DNA from: a virus
Direction: 5' to 3' (one strand)
Virus record (IMG/VR): IMGVR_UViG_3300046820_001050
Location: 1-64,000 of that record
DNA length: 64,000 bases
In this document: positions 20,247 through 27,681 of the stretch, piece by piece
How positions within the stretch are numbered: the first letter of the stretch is position 1
Layout of the letters: each line of letters begins with the position of its first letter
The notes under the pieces: generated by a model
What the model was told of the DNA's origin: nothing
What the model saw: the letters and a program-made list of their open reading frames with translations, nothing else
Databases searched by the model: none
Program-made: the position numbers and the translations under genes

Positions 20247-20319
20247 GTCTCCATCGTCTAGTGGCCTAGGACTCTGCCCTTTCACGGCAGCAACACGGAT
20301 TCGAATTCCGTTGGAGATA
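20247..20319 (+). tRNA. tRNA-Glu (TTC)
   Basis: 73-nt cloverleaf: acceptor GTCTCCA/TGGAGAT, anticodon stem CTGCC/GGCAG with loop CTTTCAC and TTC at 20281-20283, T-arm GGATTCGAATTCC, discriminator A. Confidence 0.9.
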
Positions 20320-20323
20320 CTAT

Positions 20324-20395
20324 ACCTCTGTAACTCAGCGGAAGAGTAGCGGACTTCTAATCCGTTTGTCGCAGGTTCGATTCCTGCCAGGGGTG
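20324..20395 (+). tRNA. tRNA-Arg (TCT)
   Basis: 72-nt cloverleaf: acceptor ACCTCTG/CAGGGGT, anticodon loop CTTCTAA with TCT at 20356-20358, T-arm GCAGGTTCGATTCCTGC, discriminator G. It reads AGA/AGG. Confidence 0.9.
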
Positions 20396-20397
20396 CT

Positions 20398-20526
20398 TTA
20401 CTTTTTAGGATGCTTTGGTTCGTATGGTGCAATCTTAGACTTAATGCGACCATCTTTATATAATCTAACAATCCATCCATCTTTAATCTGAATAGGATTA
20501 AACGCTAATGATTTTTTCTTTGGCAT
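20398..20526 (-). CDS. basic 42-aa protein
   Basis: Opens MPKKKSLAFNPIQIKDG and ends APYEPKHPKK; basic throughout. Its ATG overlaps the stop of the upstream minus-strand gene (TAATG), implying coupling. It ends 3 bp from tRNA-Arg. Unknown. Confidence 0.6.
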   Translation of the reverse strand: MPKKKSLAFNPIQIKDGWIVRLYKDGRIKSKIAPYEPKHPKK

Positions 20527-21593
20527 TATAGTGAGTGTCTTTCTGTTCGGTTTCTTGTATAATCTTTTCCAAAATCAGCAAACAAGGCTTTATCTTTTTC
20601 ACGATTAACAATTCCTCTTGACCAAGAGAATCCTGCATCTCCACCCCATGCCAACCACATGATGTATCCGTTAGATGGGTTTGCCTGGTTGCCCCAGTCT
20701 TTGCCCTTCTTGTCTACCTCATGACGTGAGAAGTATGAATACATTCTCTTAACAGTACTAAGAGAGATTGACTCTCCTCTTGCTAACTGCCCTGCACGAG
20801 TCCAACCAACTGCAGTTCCTGCACCAGTTGCTTTGCCATCTTCTTTAAACTTAATTGCTTTTCTTGCTGCTGCTCTTGCTCCTGCTGGAGGAGAGTATCC
20901 TTCTGCTTTTGCTACTGAGTCTGTTTCATACTCAACAGTATCATCGTCTTCCCATAAGTCATCTGCTTTTGCAGCAGGTACGCAATTAGGAACTGGCTTA
21001 CCATTATCTCCTGGCTTCATTCCACGCTGGACATAACCATCCCAACAAGGTGCTTGCTTAGAAATTTCTTCAGGGCAACATTCTGATTTGCCAATTGATG
21101 AGTCATACATTGCCATTGCAACTTCTGGATCTAGTTGTGATTCATTTTCAACAGTCTCTACTTCTAAAGCAAGAGGCTCTATCTTAGTAACCATCTTTGA
21201 TTCTGCTCCCACTAAGTATTCTGATTCTTCCCAGATACCTTCGTCTCCCTCAAGTTCAAGCATGCGAACTAGTACTACTGGATTTTCCATAGATGCTTCA
21301 AGGGCATAATCAGATGATGCAATTCCAAACATTCCTTCTGTCATAACATACTGAACAATGCCAATATATATTTCATCTTCGGATGCAACAATAACAAAGT
21401 CACCCTCTAAGACCATATCTTTTAGCAGTGTTGATGTGTCTATTGACTTGCTACCACGATACTTTTTCTTTTTCTTTCCAGCCTTTAGTGGACCAGGCTT
21501 TCTCATTCCAACGGTTGGGTTTATAGAGTCTGATGGGTTTTCTGGTGTGGCTGATGTTGATATAGAGGCTTCGCTTTTGTATAGATTTGTCAT
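20526..21593 (-). CDS. phage protein with conserved C-terminal RM-x-S-(Y/F)-F-x-RH domain
   Basis: 355 aa. The N-terminal 50 residues are Lys/Ser-rich, the middle is acidic beta-type, and the last 130 residues carry ARAAARKAIKFKEDG, WTRAGQLARGESISLSTVKRM and a C-terminal W-x-x-WGGDAG-x-x-W block. This C-terminal domain is widespread at the ends of phage head-protease or portal-associated proteins, but its role is not established. TATACT (21600-21605) ends 6 nt before the ATG, another leaderless start. Confidence 0.65.
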   Translation of the reverse strand: MTNLYKSEASISTSATPENPSDSINPTVGMRKPGPLKAGKKKKKYRGSKSIDTSTLLKDMVLEGDFVIVASEDEIYIGIVQYVMTEGMFGIASSDYALEASMENPVVLVRMLELEGDEGIWEESEYLVGAESKMVTKIEPLALEVETVENESQLDPEVAMAMYDSSIGKSECCPEEISKQAPCWDGYVQRGMKPGDNGKPVPNCVPAAKADDLWEDDDTVEYETDSVAKAEGYSPPAGARAAARKAIKFKEDGKATGAGTAVGWTRAGQLARGESISLSTVKRMYSYFSRHEVDKKGKDWGNQANPSNGYIMWLAWGGDAGFSWSRGIVNREKDKALFADFGKDYTRNRTERHSL

Positions 21594-21611
21594 ATTATCA
21601 GTATACCATAA

Positions 21612-21881
21612 CTATTGTCCAGTTAGCCTGTTATGAGTTCTTATCCTATGACAATTAGCACAGACTACCTCACACTTTTCAATCTCTTTCTTAATAGCCT
21701 TCCAGGAAAACCCATCATGGATCATTCTGGATATGTTATATTTTTTGTCTCTTATGTGGTCAAAATCTAAGATAATGTGGTTGCTTATTCCACAATCTGC
21801 ACAGCCAGAATCTTCTTTTATTTTAGCAAGCATCTTTTTATACTGTTGCTTATTATAATGGTCTAACTCTTTGTCAGTCAT
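21612..21881 (-). CDS. small HNH endonuclease
   Basis: 89 aa. The start is taken at ATG 21881 (MTDKELDHYNK), 7 nt after a minus-strand TATAAT (21889-21894). CADCG, LDFDHI and VCANCHRIRTHNRL define the HNH core with C-x2-C pairs. It is preceded by a structured noncoding element (21909-21992) on the same strand. Confidence 0.85.
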   Translation of the reverse strand: MTDKELDHYNKQQYKKMLAKIKEDSGCADCGISNHIILDFDHIRDKKYNISRMIHDGFSWKAIKKEIEKCEVVCANCHRIRTHNRLTGQ

Positions 21882-21908
21882 TGTTATTATTATACCGCCA
21901 AATGTTAG

Positions 21909-21992
21909 GTCCCACACAAGCAATTCACCTGACTTGCGCCACGGTCTCTATCCAATGGGTAACTAATCCATCACTAAGGTCCTGTGTGGGAC
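21909..21992 (-). ncRNA. structured element upstream of the HNH gene
   Basis: A 10-bp closing stem (GTCCCACACA at 21909-21918 with TGTGTGGGAC at 21983-21992) encloses about 64 nt containing two further short hairpins on the minus strand (an ATGG/CCAT stem and a GCAA/TTGC stem). It is followed by a -10 and the HNH gene. It does not fold as a tRNA. A riboswitch-like leader, a noncoding RNA or a DNA target site are all possible. Confidence 0.45.
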
Positions 21993-22014
21993 AATTATAT
22001 TGTAGCATAGGAAA

Positions 22015-22041
22015 TGAGCAGTTTATAGACGACTGCTCAGG
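22015..22041 (-). repeat. CCTGAGCA hairpin element, minus-strand copy
   Basis: On the minus strand CCTGAGCA and AAACTGCTCA lie at the ends of a 27-nt element with a 7- to 8-bp stem. It is the only copy outside 1-6211. It lies within a 290-bp gene-free interval (21882-22172). Confidence 0.65.
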
Positions 22042-22172
22042 TCTATTAGCCACGAAGATTTAACTCCTGCTAACTCTCTTCTCATAAGAGCATCCGTTGC
22101 AAAACCTTTTAAAGTCTTATAGCGGAATAGTATCTATTATACTACCTAGTTTTACATGATATACTGTTAAGC

Positions 22173-22847
22173 ATGAACGGTAAAAAAATAATAAGAGGCC
22201 AATTAGGATACAATGAAGAAAAAACATATGGAAGCGATGAAATAGAAATGGCATTTCCCATATCGCAAAATCAGTTAAATAATGCAAGACTGTTTACATC
22301 TAAAGATGAGTACGCAAAAACCCTAAATAAAAATCTATCCTATTTAGAGGTAGGCGTTGCTTGGGGCTATTCTGCTCAAATATTTATAAATACAACAAGC
22401 GCTAAAAGTGCTGACCTTGTAGACTTTTATAACAGTGCTTATGGAATTGCAGTACAAGAAGACCGTCCTTTAGAAAACATTTCAATAACACATGAACAAT
22501 ATATAAAAAATAAATTTTTGTACCACCCTAATATAAATGTAATAAAGGGAGATGCAAAAGACATAATTCCAACACTGGATAAAAGGTATGACCTTATTCT
22601 ATTAGACATGGACACAGATAGATTATTAATAAGGAACCTGCTGAGACATTGCTCTAAATTAACTAATGTTGGTGGAGTTGTGGGCCTAACTTCTTATATA
22701 AACTATGACAGTATTTTGTATAATCATCCAGTAGGGGTATTCCAAAGTGTAAATGAATTTTTACATTTTAATAGTAACTGGTCTGTAGATGCAATGGTTT
22801 TAAATGATCTTGGATTTCATGATATATACATAAAGAAAAATTCATAA
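22173..22847 (+). CDS. SAM-dependent methyltransferase-like protein
   Basis: 224 aa of class I Rossmann methyltransferase type. YLEVGVAWGYSAQIF (about residues 57-71) is the SAM-binding glycine motif, ADLVDFY the next strand, INVIKGDAKDIIP and YDLILLDMDTDR the later motifs. Similar proteins modify sugars or small molecules (Methyltransf_24-like). It is the only rightward gene between 20.4 and 64 kb. TATACT at 22160-22165 ends 7 nt before the ATG. Confidence 0.75.
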   Translation: MNGKKIIRGQLGYNEEKTYGSDEIEMAFPISQNQLNNARLFTSKDEYAKTLNKNLSYLEVGVAWGYSAQIFINTTSAKSADLVDFYNSAYGIAVQEDRPLENISITHEQYIKNKFLYHPNINVIKGDAKDIIPTLDKRYDLILLDMDTDRLLIRNLLRHCSKLTNVGGVVGLTSYINYDSILYNHPVGVFQSVNEFLHFNSNWSVDAMVLNDLGFHDIYIKKNS

Positions 22848-22869
22848 AAAATTATTGAAGCATAGAAAA

Positions 22870-22895
22870 GCAGGCCTGTAAATAAACAAGCCTGC
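22870..22895 (-). terminator. bidirectional hairpin between converging genes
   Basis: GCAGGC (22870-22875) pairs with GCCTGC (22890-22895) with an inner TGT/ACA extension. On the minus strand it is followed by TTTTC, so it should terminate the leftward transcript ending at 22911 and may also serve the methyltransferase gene. Confidence 0.65.
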
Positions 22896-22910
22896 CAGTC
22901 TATAGTAAAA

Positions 22911-23207
22911 TTACTTTACTTGGTTGATCTTTCCACCACCAGATGACTTCTTTGCAGGAGCCTTCTTAGCGGTCTTCTTAACAACCTTTGCAGACTTAAC
23001 TGCCTTATCAACTTCTTCAACGGAAGGCATTCTACCGAATGCTGCATCTGCTGGATTGGCTGCTCTTAATACTACTGGAACCAGTGCACCAAGTAGTGCA
23101 TATGCTAGTGTCTGTGGATCTGTTACTCCAGATGCGTACAACGCTGTTGCTGCACCAAGAACTGATCTTCCGTATGACGCTAGTACTGCTTTAATTTGTT
23201 CATTCAT
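22911..23207 (-). CDS. holin-like protein with KKSSGGGK tail
   Basis: 98 aa; ATG 23207 follows AAGGAGAAAT. Hydrophobic stretches YGRSVLGAATALYASGV and AYALLGALVPVVLRAA suggest one or two membrane segments, followed by a Lys-rich tail ending KKSSGGGKINQVK. The endolysin at 31003-31641 ends almost identically. Such small membrane proteins are often annotated as actinophage holins. Function inferred only. Confidence 0.6.
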   Translation of the reverse strand: MNEQIKAVLASYGRSVLGAATALYASGVTDPQTLAYALLGALVPVVLRAANPADAAFGRMPSVEEVDKAVKSAKVVKKTAKKAPAKKSSGGGKINQVK

Positions 23208-23208
23208 T

Positions 23209-23367
23209 TTATTTCTCCTTATTTTGTGTTGCTTCACTATAGTGTAGATCACACAGATCAACAATTCTGCTTTCAGAATTTGCCCATATCTGTGTACTTT
23301 CATCTTTGCACAACTCTTCCTCGCATATAAATAGGCTGAGATTGCTTATGCTTTTTAGGATGATCAT
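23209..23367 (-). CDS. 52-aa Cys/His microprotein
   Basis: ATG 23367 lies 6 nt after TAGAAT (23374-23379), the leaderless spacing. Cys residues in FICEEELC and DLCDLHY could form a zinc site like the C-x(n)-C...C-x-x-H proteins elsewhere. Its stop lies 1 bp from the holin-like start. Confidence 0.5.
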   Translation of the reverse strand: MIILKSISNLSLFICEEELCKDESTQIWANSESRIVDLCDLHYSEATQNKEK

Positions 23368-23395
23368 TATTCTATTCTATCATAGTCTTTTGTGT

Positions 23396-23959
23396 CTACT
23401 TATTCAATTTTTTATATTCATTTATATTTAGACGAATAGGCGAGCCATTAAAATTAAACCACAGGGTAGAAGAGTATCTTTCTTTGCCAATATTTTCAAG
23501 CACTTCATGCGGGTAGTCCTCATTGCTAGGGAATGTGACAAAACTGTTAGCCTTTGGCTTAATTTTTAAATTATGATTTGGAAAATTTATTTCTCCCCCC
23601 TCATAGTCATCGTTAATATAGTATATTACTGCAAAGTCTCCAGTGGTATCGGTGTGTTCATTCATTTTATGTCCTTTTTCAAATTTAATTAGATGAACTT
23701 CATTTCTTTCAAAAACACGAAGTTTTGCATCATAAATTTCTGTGCACTTGTCATAAGCAATTCTGAAAACTTTTTCTAATGAATCAACAATTTCTTTTGG
23801 CATTTCTTTTGATAGAAAGAACTTGACTCCCCATGGCTGAACCTGCCAGGAGTCAATAGCCTTTGCATAATCAAGCAGTTGTCTGTGTTCTGCTTCAGAC
23901 AAAACATTTTCTGTGAGTTGTATATTATTTGCAGAGTTTTCTAAATTTGATTTTATCAT
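23396..23959 (-). CDS. 2OG-Fe(II) oxygenase, prolyl-4-hydroxylase-like (tandem copy 3)
   Basis: 187 aa. Iron ligands EHTDT and DYPHEV, 2OG Arg in KERYSSTLW, core signature YINDDYEGGEINF. Third of three adjacent leftward paralogues. TATACT (23966-23971) ends 6 nt before its ATG, so it can also be transcribed independently as a leaderless mRNA. Substrate unknown. Confidence 0.88.
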   Translation of the reverse strand: MIKSNLENSANNIQLTENVLSEAEHRQLLDYAKAIDSWQVQPWGVKFFLSKEMPKEIVDSLEKVFRIAYDKCTEIYDAKLRVFERNEVHLIKFEKGHKMNEHTDTTGDFAVIYYINDDYEGGEINFPNHNLKIKPKANSFVTFPSNEDYPHEVLENIGKERYSSTLWFNFNGSPIRLNINEYKKLNK

Positions 23960-23962
23960 ATT

Positions 23963-24565
23963 TCAAGTATACCATTGTTTCTTTTTGTTAAAAGTGGATC
24001 CAGTAAACTGAAACCATAGAGATGAACTATATCTTTCTCCCTCTAAAATTCTAAATACTTCATGTGTATAGTTTTCATTTCCAGGAAAAATAATCAGACT
24101 GTTAGGCTTTGGCTTAATTTGAATATTGTGATCTATTAAACTTATTTCTCCACCTTCGTACTCATCATTGATGTAATAAATTGATGCAATATGCAGCGAT
24201 TCATTTGAGTTAACGTCTGCGTGTGGATGCAAAACAAAATCTTTTTCAAATTTAATTAAGTTAAATCTGTCCTTTGAAAAAATGTCAATTGGCACGTTAT
24301 AGACATCTTTGGCTTTTTCGTAAGCAATCGTAAATACCTCTTCTAATGAATCAATAACTTTGTCAGACATCTGGTCTAGCCCAATAGTCTTAGCATCCCA
24401 TGGCTGCAGCACCCAGAACTTACGACGAGTTACAAAATCAAGTATCTCATTGTGCTTATCTTTGTCCAAAACATTTTCTATATATATTACGTTTTCTGCG
24501 GAGTTTCCTATTTTAGCAACATTTGCTAAATAGATTTCATCTTTTTCAGAATAATCTTCACTCAT
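23963..24565 (-). CDS. 2OG-Fe(II) oxygenase, prolyl-4-hydroxylase-like (tandem copy 2)
   Basis: 200 aa with HPHADV, NYTHEV and GERYSSSLWF. The N-terminal EIYLANVAKIGNSAENV is nearly identical to the upstream copy (DIYLANVAKLGSSAKNI), showing recent duplication. It overlaps the upstream gene by 8 bases. Confidence 0.88.
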   Translation of the reverse strand: MSEDYSEKDEIYLANVAKIGNSAENVIYIENVLDKDKHNEILDFVTRRKFWVLQPWDAKTIGLDQMSDKVIDSLEEVFTIAYEKAKDVYNVPIDIFSKDRFNLIKFEKDFVLHPHADVNSNESLHIASIYYINDEYEGGEISLIDHNIQIKPKPNSLIIFPGNENYTHEVFRILEGERYSSSLWFQFTGSTFNKKKQWYT

Positions 24566-25181
24566 AGTTCATCCTTTGACGAGTTGTTGTTGGTCCTAAA
24601 AATGTAGATCCAGTAAAAACAAACCTTGCGCCAAAAGTATATCTAAATCCTTCTAAAACTTCAAGTACTCCGTGAACGTAGTTTTCATTACCAGGAAACA
24701 TAACTAAACTATTTGACTTGGGTTTAATTTTTAAATCATAATCTGGAAAAAATATTTCTCCTCCTTCATAATTATCGTTAATATAATACATACACACAAT
24801 ATGTTGGTGTTTTTGAGCATCTGTGTCTATATGCGGCTTCATATTGCTGCCCTTGCGCCACTTAGTCAAAAAATATTGACCCATCAAATCACTATCCACT
24901 TCTATGTCATAATAACTAATACAGTCGAGTCTAGCAGTTTTAAATATTTTTTTTAAAATTTCAACAGAATCCTCTGGCATTGCTTCAACAGGAATTCTTT
25001 CGGTAGTCCATGGCTCTTGAATCCAAGGAATATGATCTGAATTATTTACAAAATTAGATAATGTTTGATATTCTTTATCTGGTAAAAAATTATCTATAAC
25101 ATATATGTTTTTTGCAGAACTTCCTAATTTAGCGACATTTGCTAAATAGATATCATCTTTTTCAGAGTCGTGTTCCATCAT
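24558..25181 (-). CDS. 2OG-Fe(II) oxygenase, prolyl-4-hydroxylase-like (tandem copy 1)
   Basis: 207 aa with KPHIDT, NYVHGV and the Arg in GFRYTFGARF. Ends GSTFLGPTTTRQRMNYE, overlapping the second copy. The ATG pair at 25181 overlaps the upstream membrane protein gene by 4 bases. Substrate unknown; the three copies may act on different residues or partners. Confidence 0.88.
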   Translation of the reverse strand: MMEHDSEKDDIYLANVAKLGSSAKNIYVIDNFLPDKEYQTLSNFVNNSDHIPWIQEPWTTERIPVEAMPEDSVEILKKIFKTARLDCISYYDIEVDSDLMGQYFLTKWRKGSNMKPHIDTDAQKHQHIVCMYYINDNYEGGEIFFPDYDLKIKPKSNSLVMFPGNENYVHGVLEVLEGFRYTFGARFVFTGSTFLGPTTTRQRMNYE

Positions 25182-25606
25182 GTATCCATTTTACCATAAT
25201 CTTTTGGCAAAACTTTCTTTAATTCTTTGTAGGCCATAGATATTTTTTTCATTGAGTGGTAGTGTGGATAAGCAGAGCCAACCTCTCCATACTCGTCAAA
25301 GTATGATATCTCAGGCTCAATATCAGTAATAAAACTATTTAATGATTCTTGGACACCCTCAATGTATTGATAGGCCCAGTCTCTAGAATCTGAAACAAAT
25401 TTTAAAAAAGCATCTGAGTCTGTTTCTTTTTTTAATAAATTACGTGCCGATGCTTCAAAGAGTTTTTCGGCCAAAATTGTTTTGTCTATGTGTGCTTGAA
25501 TTAACTCTTTAGATATAAAAGAAAGTTTAAAACTAAACCTAATGTTATTTATTATTAAAGCAAAAAATAGCAATATAAAAACTATAAATGAAATAAACTC
25601 AATCAT
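25178..25606 (-). CDS. membrane-anchored 142-aa protein
   Basis: N-terminal hydrophobic anchor (MIEFISFIVFILLFFALII) followed by a helical cytoplasmic or periplasmic part. The stretch DSDAFLKFVSDSRDWAYQYIE recurs in many actinophage proteins of unknown function. Coupled to both neighbours by 4-base overlaps. Confidence 0.7.
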   Translation of the reverse strand: MIEFISFIVFILLFFALIINNIRFSFKLSFISKELIQAHIDKTILAEKLFEASARNLLKKETDSDAFLKFVSDSRDWAYQYIEGVQESLNSFITDIEPEISYFDEYGEVGSAYPHYHSMKKISMAYKELKKVLPKDYGKMDT

Positions 25607-25824
25607 AGATCTTTGCCCCCTTCTCTTACTAATAAAACAATTGCTCCGTTTTCTTCAAGTGCTTTTTTTGTTCTAATCATGTACTCTACAGCCTCTTTTC
25701 TTTCTTCTCCAGAAAGGCTCATAAATTGCTTTTCACTTGCCTTGACTGTTAAAAAGTTATCATGGTCAAGTATTTGAAGTTGAAAACCTTTTGGCCCTTT
25801 AATAGAATGAAATGCACGTTTCAT
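25603..25824 (-). CDS. hypothetical 73-aa protein
   Basis: The start is placed at ATG 25824 (MKRAFHSIKGPKG) because AGTATA on the plus strand (TATACT on the minus) ends 6 nt upstream; the earlier in-frame ATG overlaps that -10. Contains a beta half (FQLQILDHDNFLTVKAS) and a helical half. Unknown. Confidence 0.65.
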   Translation of the reverse strand: MKRAFHSIKGPKGFQLQILDHDNFLTVKASEKQFMSLSGEERKEAVEYMIRTKKALEENGAIVLLVREGGKDL

Positions 25825-25840
25825 AGATTCAGTATACATT

Positions 25841-26125
25841 TTATGAATCCACCGTCAATCTTTGCCAAGTATTTGCCCAATCTGATTTAGACTTGTGTTT
25901 TGAAAACTCTTTAGATATTTGTCCACCCTCCAAGTATACACCACCCCAAATTCCCCACTCTTTTTGCGAAACTCCAACTGCAAAACACATTTTTGATACT
26001 GGGCACATTGAGCATAGTTTATCTATTGCTGGTCTTAATAGTTCATCATCTTCGTACTTTTCAAAAAATAAATTTGTATCATAGTCCAAGCACAAAGCAT
26101 CATCTTTCCATTCATGTTTTGGCAT
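25841..26125 (-). CDS. whiB: WhiB-family transcriptional regulator
   Basis: 94 aa with the four WhiB cysteines: C12 (ALCLD), then C38-x2-C41 and C47 (LCSMCPVSKMC), which bind a [4Fe-4S] cluster, and the GIWGG turn followed by a short basic tail. WhiB proteins occur only in actinobacteria and their phages and contact sigma region 4. This strongly supports an actinobacterial host and is the best candidate for a phage regulator in the window. Confidence 0.92.
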   Translation of the reverse strand: MPKHEWKDDALCLDYDTNLFFEKYEDDELLRPAIDKLCSMCPVSKMCFAVGVSQKEWGIWGGVYLEGGQISKEFSKHKSKSDWANTWQRLTVDS

Positions 26126-26126
26126 A

Positions 26127-26336
26127 TTAACTCACAAACTTATCTGGTATATCCCATCCACTCTTAGAAGGCACAAAACGACGTTGCAGATGCCACTTAC
26201 CATCTACAAATGCTCCCTGCTGGGATGTTCTACCCTTCTCAGAAGGATAAGAGTTTATGACTGTCCAACCATCCCAAACCAAAGACTTGTTTTTGTTTAC
26301 AATCTTTTCCATTTGTTCTAATGATTTAATTTGCAT
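26127..26336 (-). CDS. conserved 69-aa phage protein
   Basis: Contains LVWDGWTVINSYPSEKGRTS and GKWHLQRRF, a pattern common in short actinophage proteins. One bp separates it from the whiB start. Function unknown. Confidence 0.65.
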   Translation of the reverse strand: MQIKSLEQMEKIVNKNKSLVWDGWTVINSYPSEKGRTSQQGAFVDGKWHLQRRFVPSKSGWDIPDKFVS

Positions 26337-26350
26337 TGTTATTCTTTCTG

Positions 26351-26701
26351 TTAGTATCTGAAAATGCCGTATTCGACATTATTATTTTTTGCTTCATCAA
26401 CAAGTTTAGAAACCTGTTCTCTTTCTTTACTTAAGAAAGCAAAGTAGTTTATGTCTAGAATATTTTCTGCAACCCAAGAAGGAGGAACAGCCCTATACTT
26501 AATACTTTTACCACGAGCCTTTAGCCCTCGCTCTGAAAGGTTTGCAAACTCCATAGCCATAGAGTTAATGTTTGCAGGCCCTGCAGAATAAATATAAAAA
26601 TATGGATCTTCTTCTTTCAAAGAAGACATTGTAACTGCCATCGCTCTAAGGAAAACCTGGTAGTCGTCAAAACTATTAGTTCCTTGAATCCCCACTATCA
26701 T
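26351..26701 (-). CDS. Rossmann-like protein, possible SLOG-type
   Basis: The start is set at the second Met (MIVGIQGTNSFDDY), which has GGGAAGAAA upstream. The pattern IVGIQGTNSF, YIYSAGPANINSMAMEF and KYRAVPPSW is similar to nucleotide-sensing Rossmann proteins seen across actinophages, but the assignment is uncertain. 116 aa. Confidence 0.55.
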   Translation of the reverse strand: MIVGIQGTNSFDDYQVFLRAMAVTMSSLKEEDPYFYIYSAGPANINSMAMEFANLSERGLKARGKSIKYRAVPPSWVAENILDINYFAFLSKEREQVSKLVDEAKNNNVEYGIFRY

Positions 26702-27095
26702 TTTTCTTCCCATCTCTAAGTTGATCCATTATAAAAAGCATTTTATCTAATTGTACCTTATCCATACCCATTGTGTCAACTACAGTTGCACTGTACTTAT
26801 CGATAGCATCACCATTGACATCTGCACAATAGAAACTGCCATCTTTAACAAAGTATGCCTTTTTATCAAATATTACAACCTTGATATTTATTTTTTCATC
26901 GTGTTTACTAGATTGAGTAATAGTTTTTTTCTTGTAGACCTTAAGATCTGGAAGAAGCGGCATTACTAAAGTATGTATATGGCTTTGGCTATATCTAAAA
27001 TTATTTGTTTTATTTTTTAGTGTGCGTGGCAATACTAGCCTTGTCGTAATAAACATGGCTAACATCGTTATAGCAGATCCTAAAAAATATTCCAT
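26676..27095 (-). CDS. membrane-anchored 139-aa protein
   Basis: ATG 27095 follows GGAGAAAT. N-terminal hydrophobic segment (FLGSAITMLAMFITTRLVL), then a beta-rich domain with IKVVIFDKKAYFVKDGSFYCADV and a C-terminal helix. Probably an inner-membrane protein; function unknown. It overlaps the downstream gene by 26 bases. Confidence 0.65.
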   Translation of the reverse strand: MEYFLGSAITMLAMFITTRLVLPRTLKNKTNNFRYSQSHIHTLVMPLLPDLKVYKKKTITQSSKHDEKINIKVVIFDKKAYFVKDGSFYCADVNGDAIDKYSATVVDTMGMDKVQLDKMLFIMDQLRDGKKNDSGDSRN

Positions 27096-27115
27096 ATTTC
27101 TCCAAAACAATTATA

Positions 27116-27454
27116 CTACCTATCTGACGAGATAATTCTTATTATTTCTTTTAAAGTATACTGCTTGTCTTTATTTAGGCTTGCAACGGCTATCTCATCC
27201 AATGCCTTTTGTGTAAGCCTTACTGTTGGATTCTTTTCAGTAATATCCATATCTAGGAAGCCTTCTTGCCATAAAAACATTGTTTCATTTGAAAAATATG
27301 TCGACACTTCTGTATGAAGTTCTGGACTTACATCTATAAGTTTTTCAGTAAAATTGTATACTGGCTCACCAGTATCCATATCTATGCCAGCAATCTCAAG
27401 TGCTCCAGCCAAAATTAATTGATCTATTGCATCATCTTCATCTTTAAAGTTCAT
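27116..27454 (-). CDS. hypothetical 112-aa protein (paralogue of 27451-27681)
   Basis: ATG 27454 has GGAGG 8 nt upstream and overlaps the previous stop (ATGA). It shares the pattern LILAGALEIAGIDMDTGEPVY...DVSPELH with the upstream gene and adds a C-terminal winged-helix-like stretch (VRLTQKALDEIA). Possibly an intravirion or regulatory protein; unknown. Confidence 0.7.
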   Translation of the reverse strand: MNFKDEDDAIDQLILAGALEIAGIDMDTGEPVYNFTEKLIDVSPELHTEVSTYFSNETMFLWQEGFLDMDITEKNPTVRLTQKALDEIAVASLNKDKQYTLKEIIRIISSDR

Positions 27455-27681
27455 AAGCGAATCCTCCATGTCATCCTTGTAGGACCCTGATCAATTAATT
27501 GAAACATGTGATGCTCGTACTGATCTTTTAGTTCTTTATAGATTTCTGGACTTACTTCTTTCATTTTGTCTGTAATCATATACATCATTTCACCAGTGAT
27601 ATCATCAATACCCTGAAATTCTACAGCACCTTGAAGCATCAAATGCTCAAGCATTGCCTGACTTTTTAGGTCATGACTCAT
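27451..27681 (-). CDS. hypothetical 76-aa protein (paralogue of 27116-27454)
   Basis: The start at ATG 27681 overlaps the stop of the secreted nuclease gene. LMLQGAVEFQGIDDITGEMMY...EVSPEIY aligns with the downstream paralogue, which is longer at the C-terminus. Tandem duplication; function unknown. Confidence 0.65.
   Translation of the reverse strand: MSHDLKSQAMLEHLMLQGAVEFQGIDDITGEMMYMITDKMKEVSPEIYKELKDQYEHHMFQLIDQGPTRMTWRIRL

Noticed and set aside
20202-20480. Minus-strand frame across the tRNA cluster
   Set aside because: It runs through three tRNA genes and resembles their complement.
21909-21992. Interpretation of the structured element as a tRNA or tmRNA
   Set aside because: The closing stem could imitate an acceptor stem, but there is no T-arm consensus, no anticodon arm and no tag frame.
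21612-21992. A HEARO/IscB-type RNA-guided system
   Set aside because: The adjacent HNH protein has only 89 residues and lacks the RuvC and arginine-rich parts of IscB-type nucleases; the RNA element is too short.
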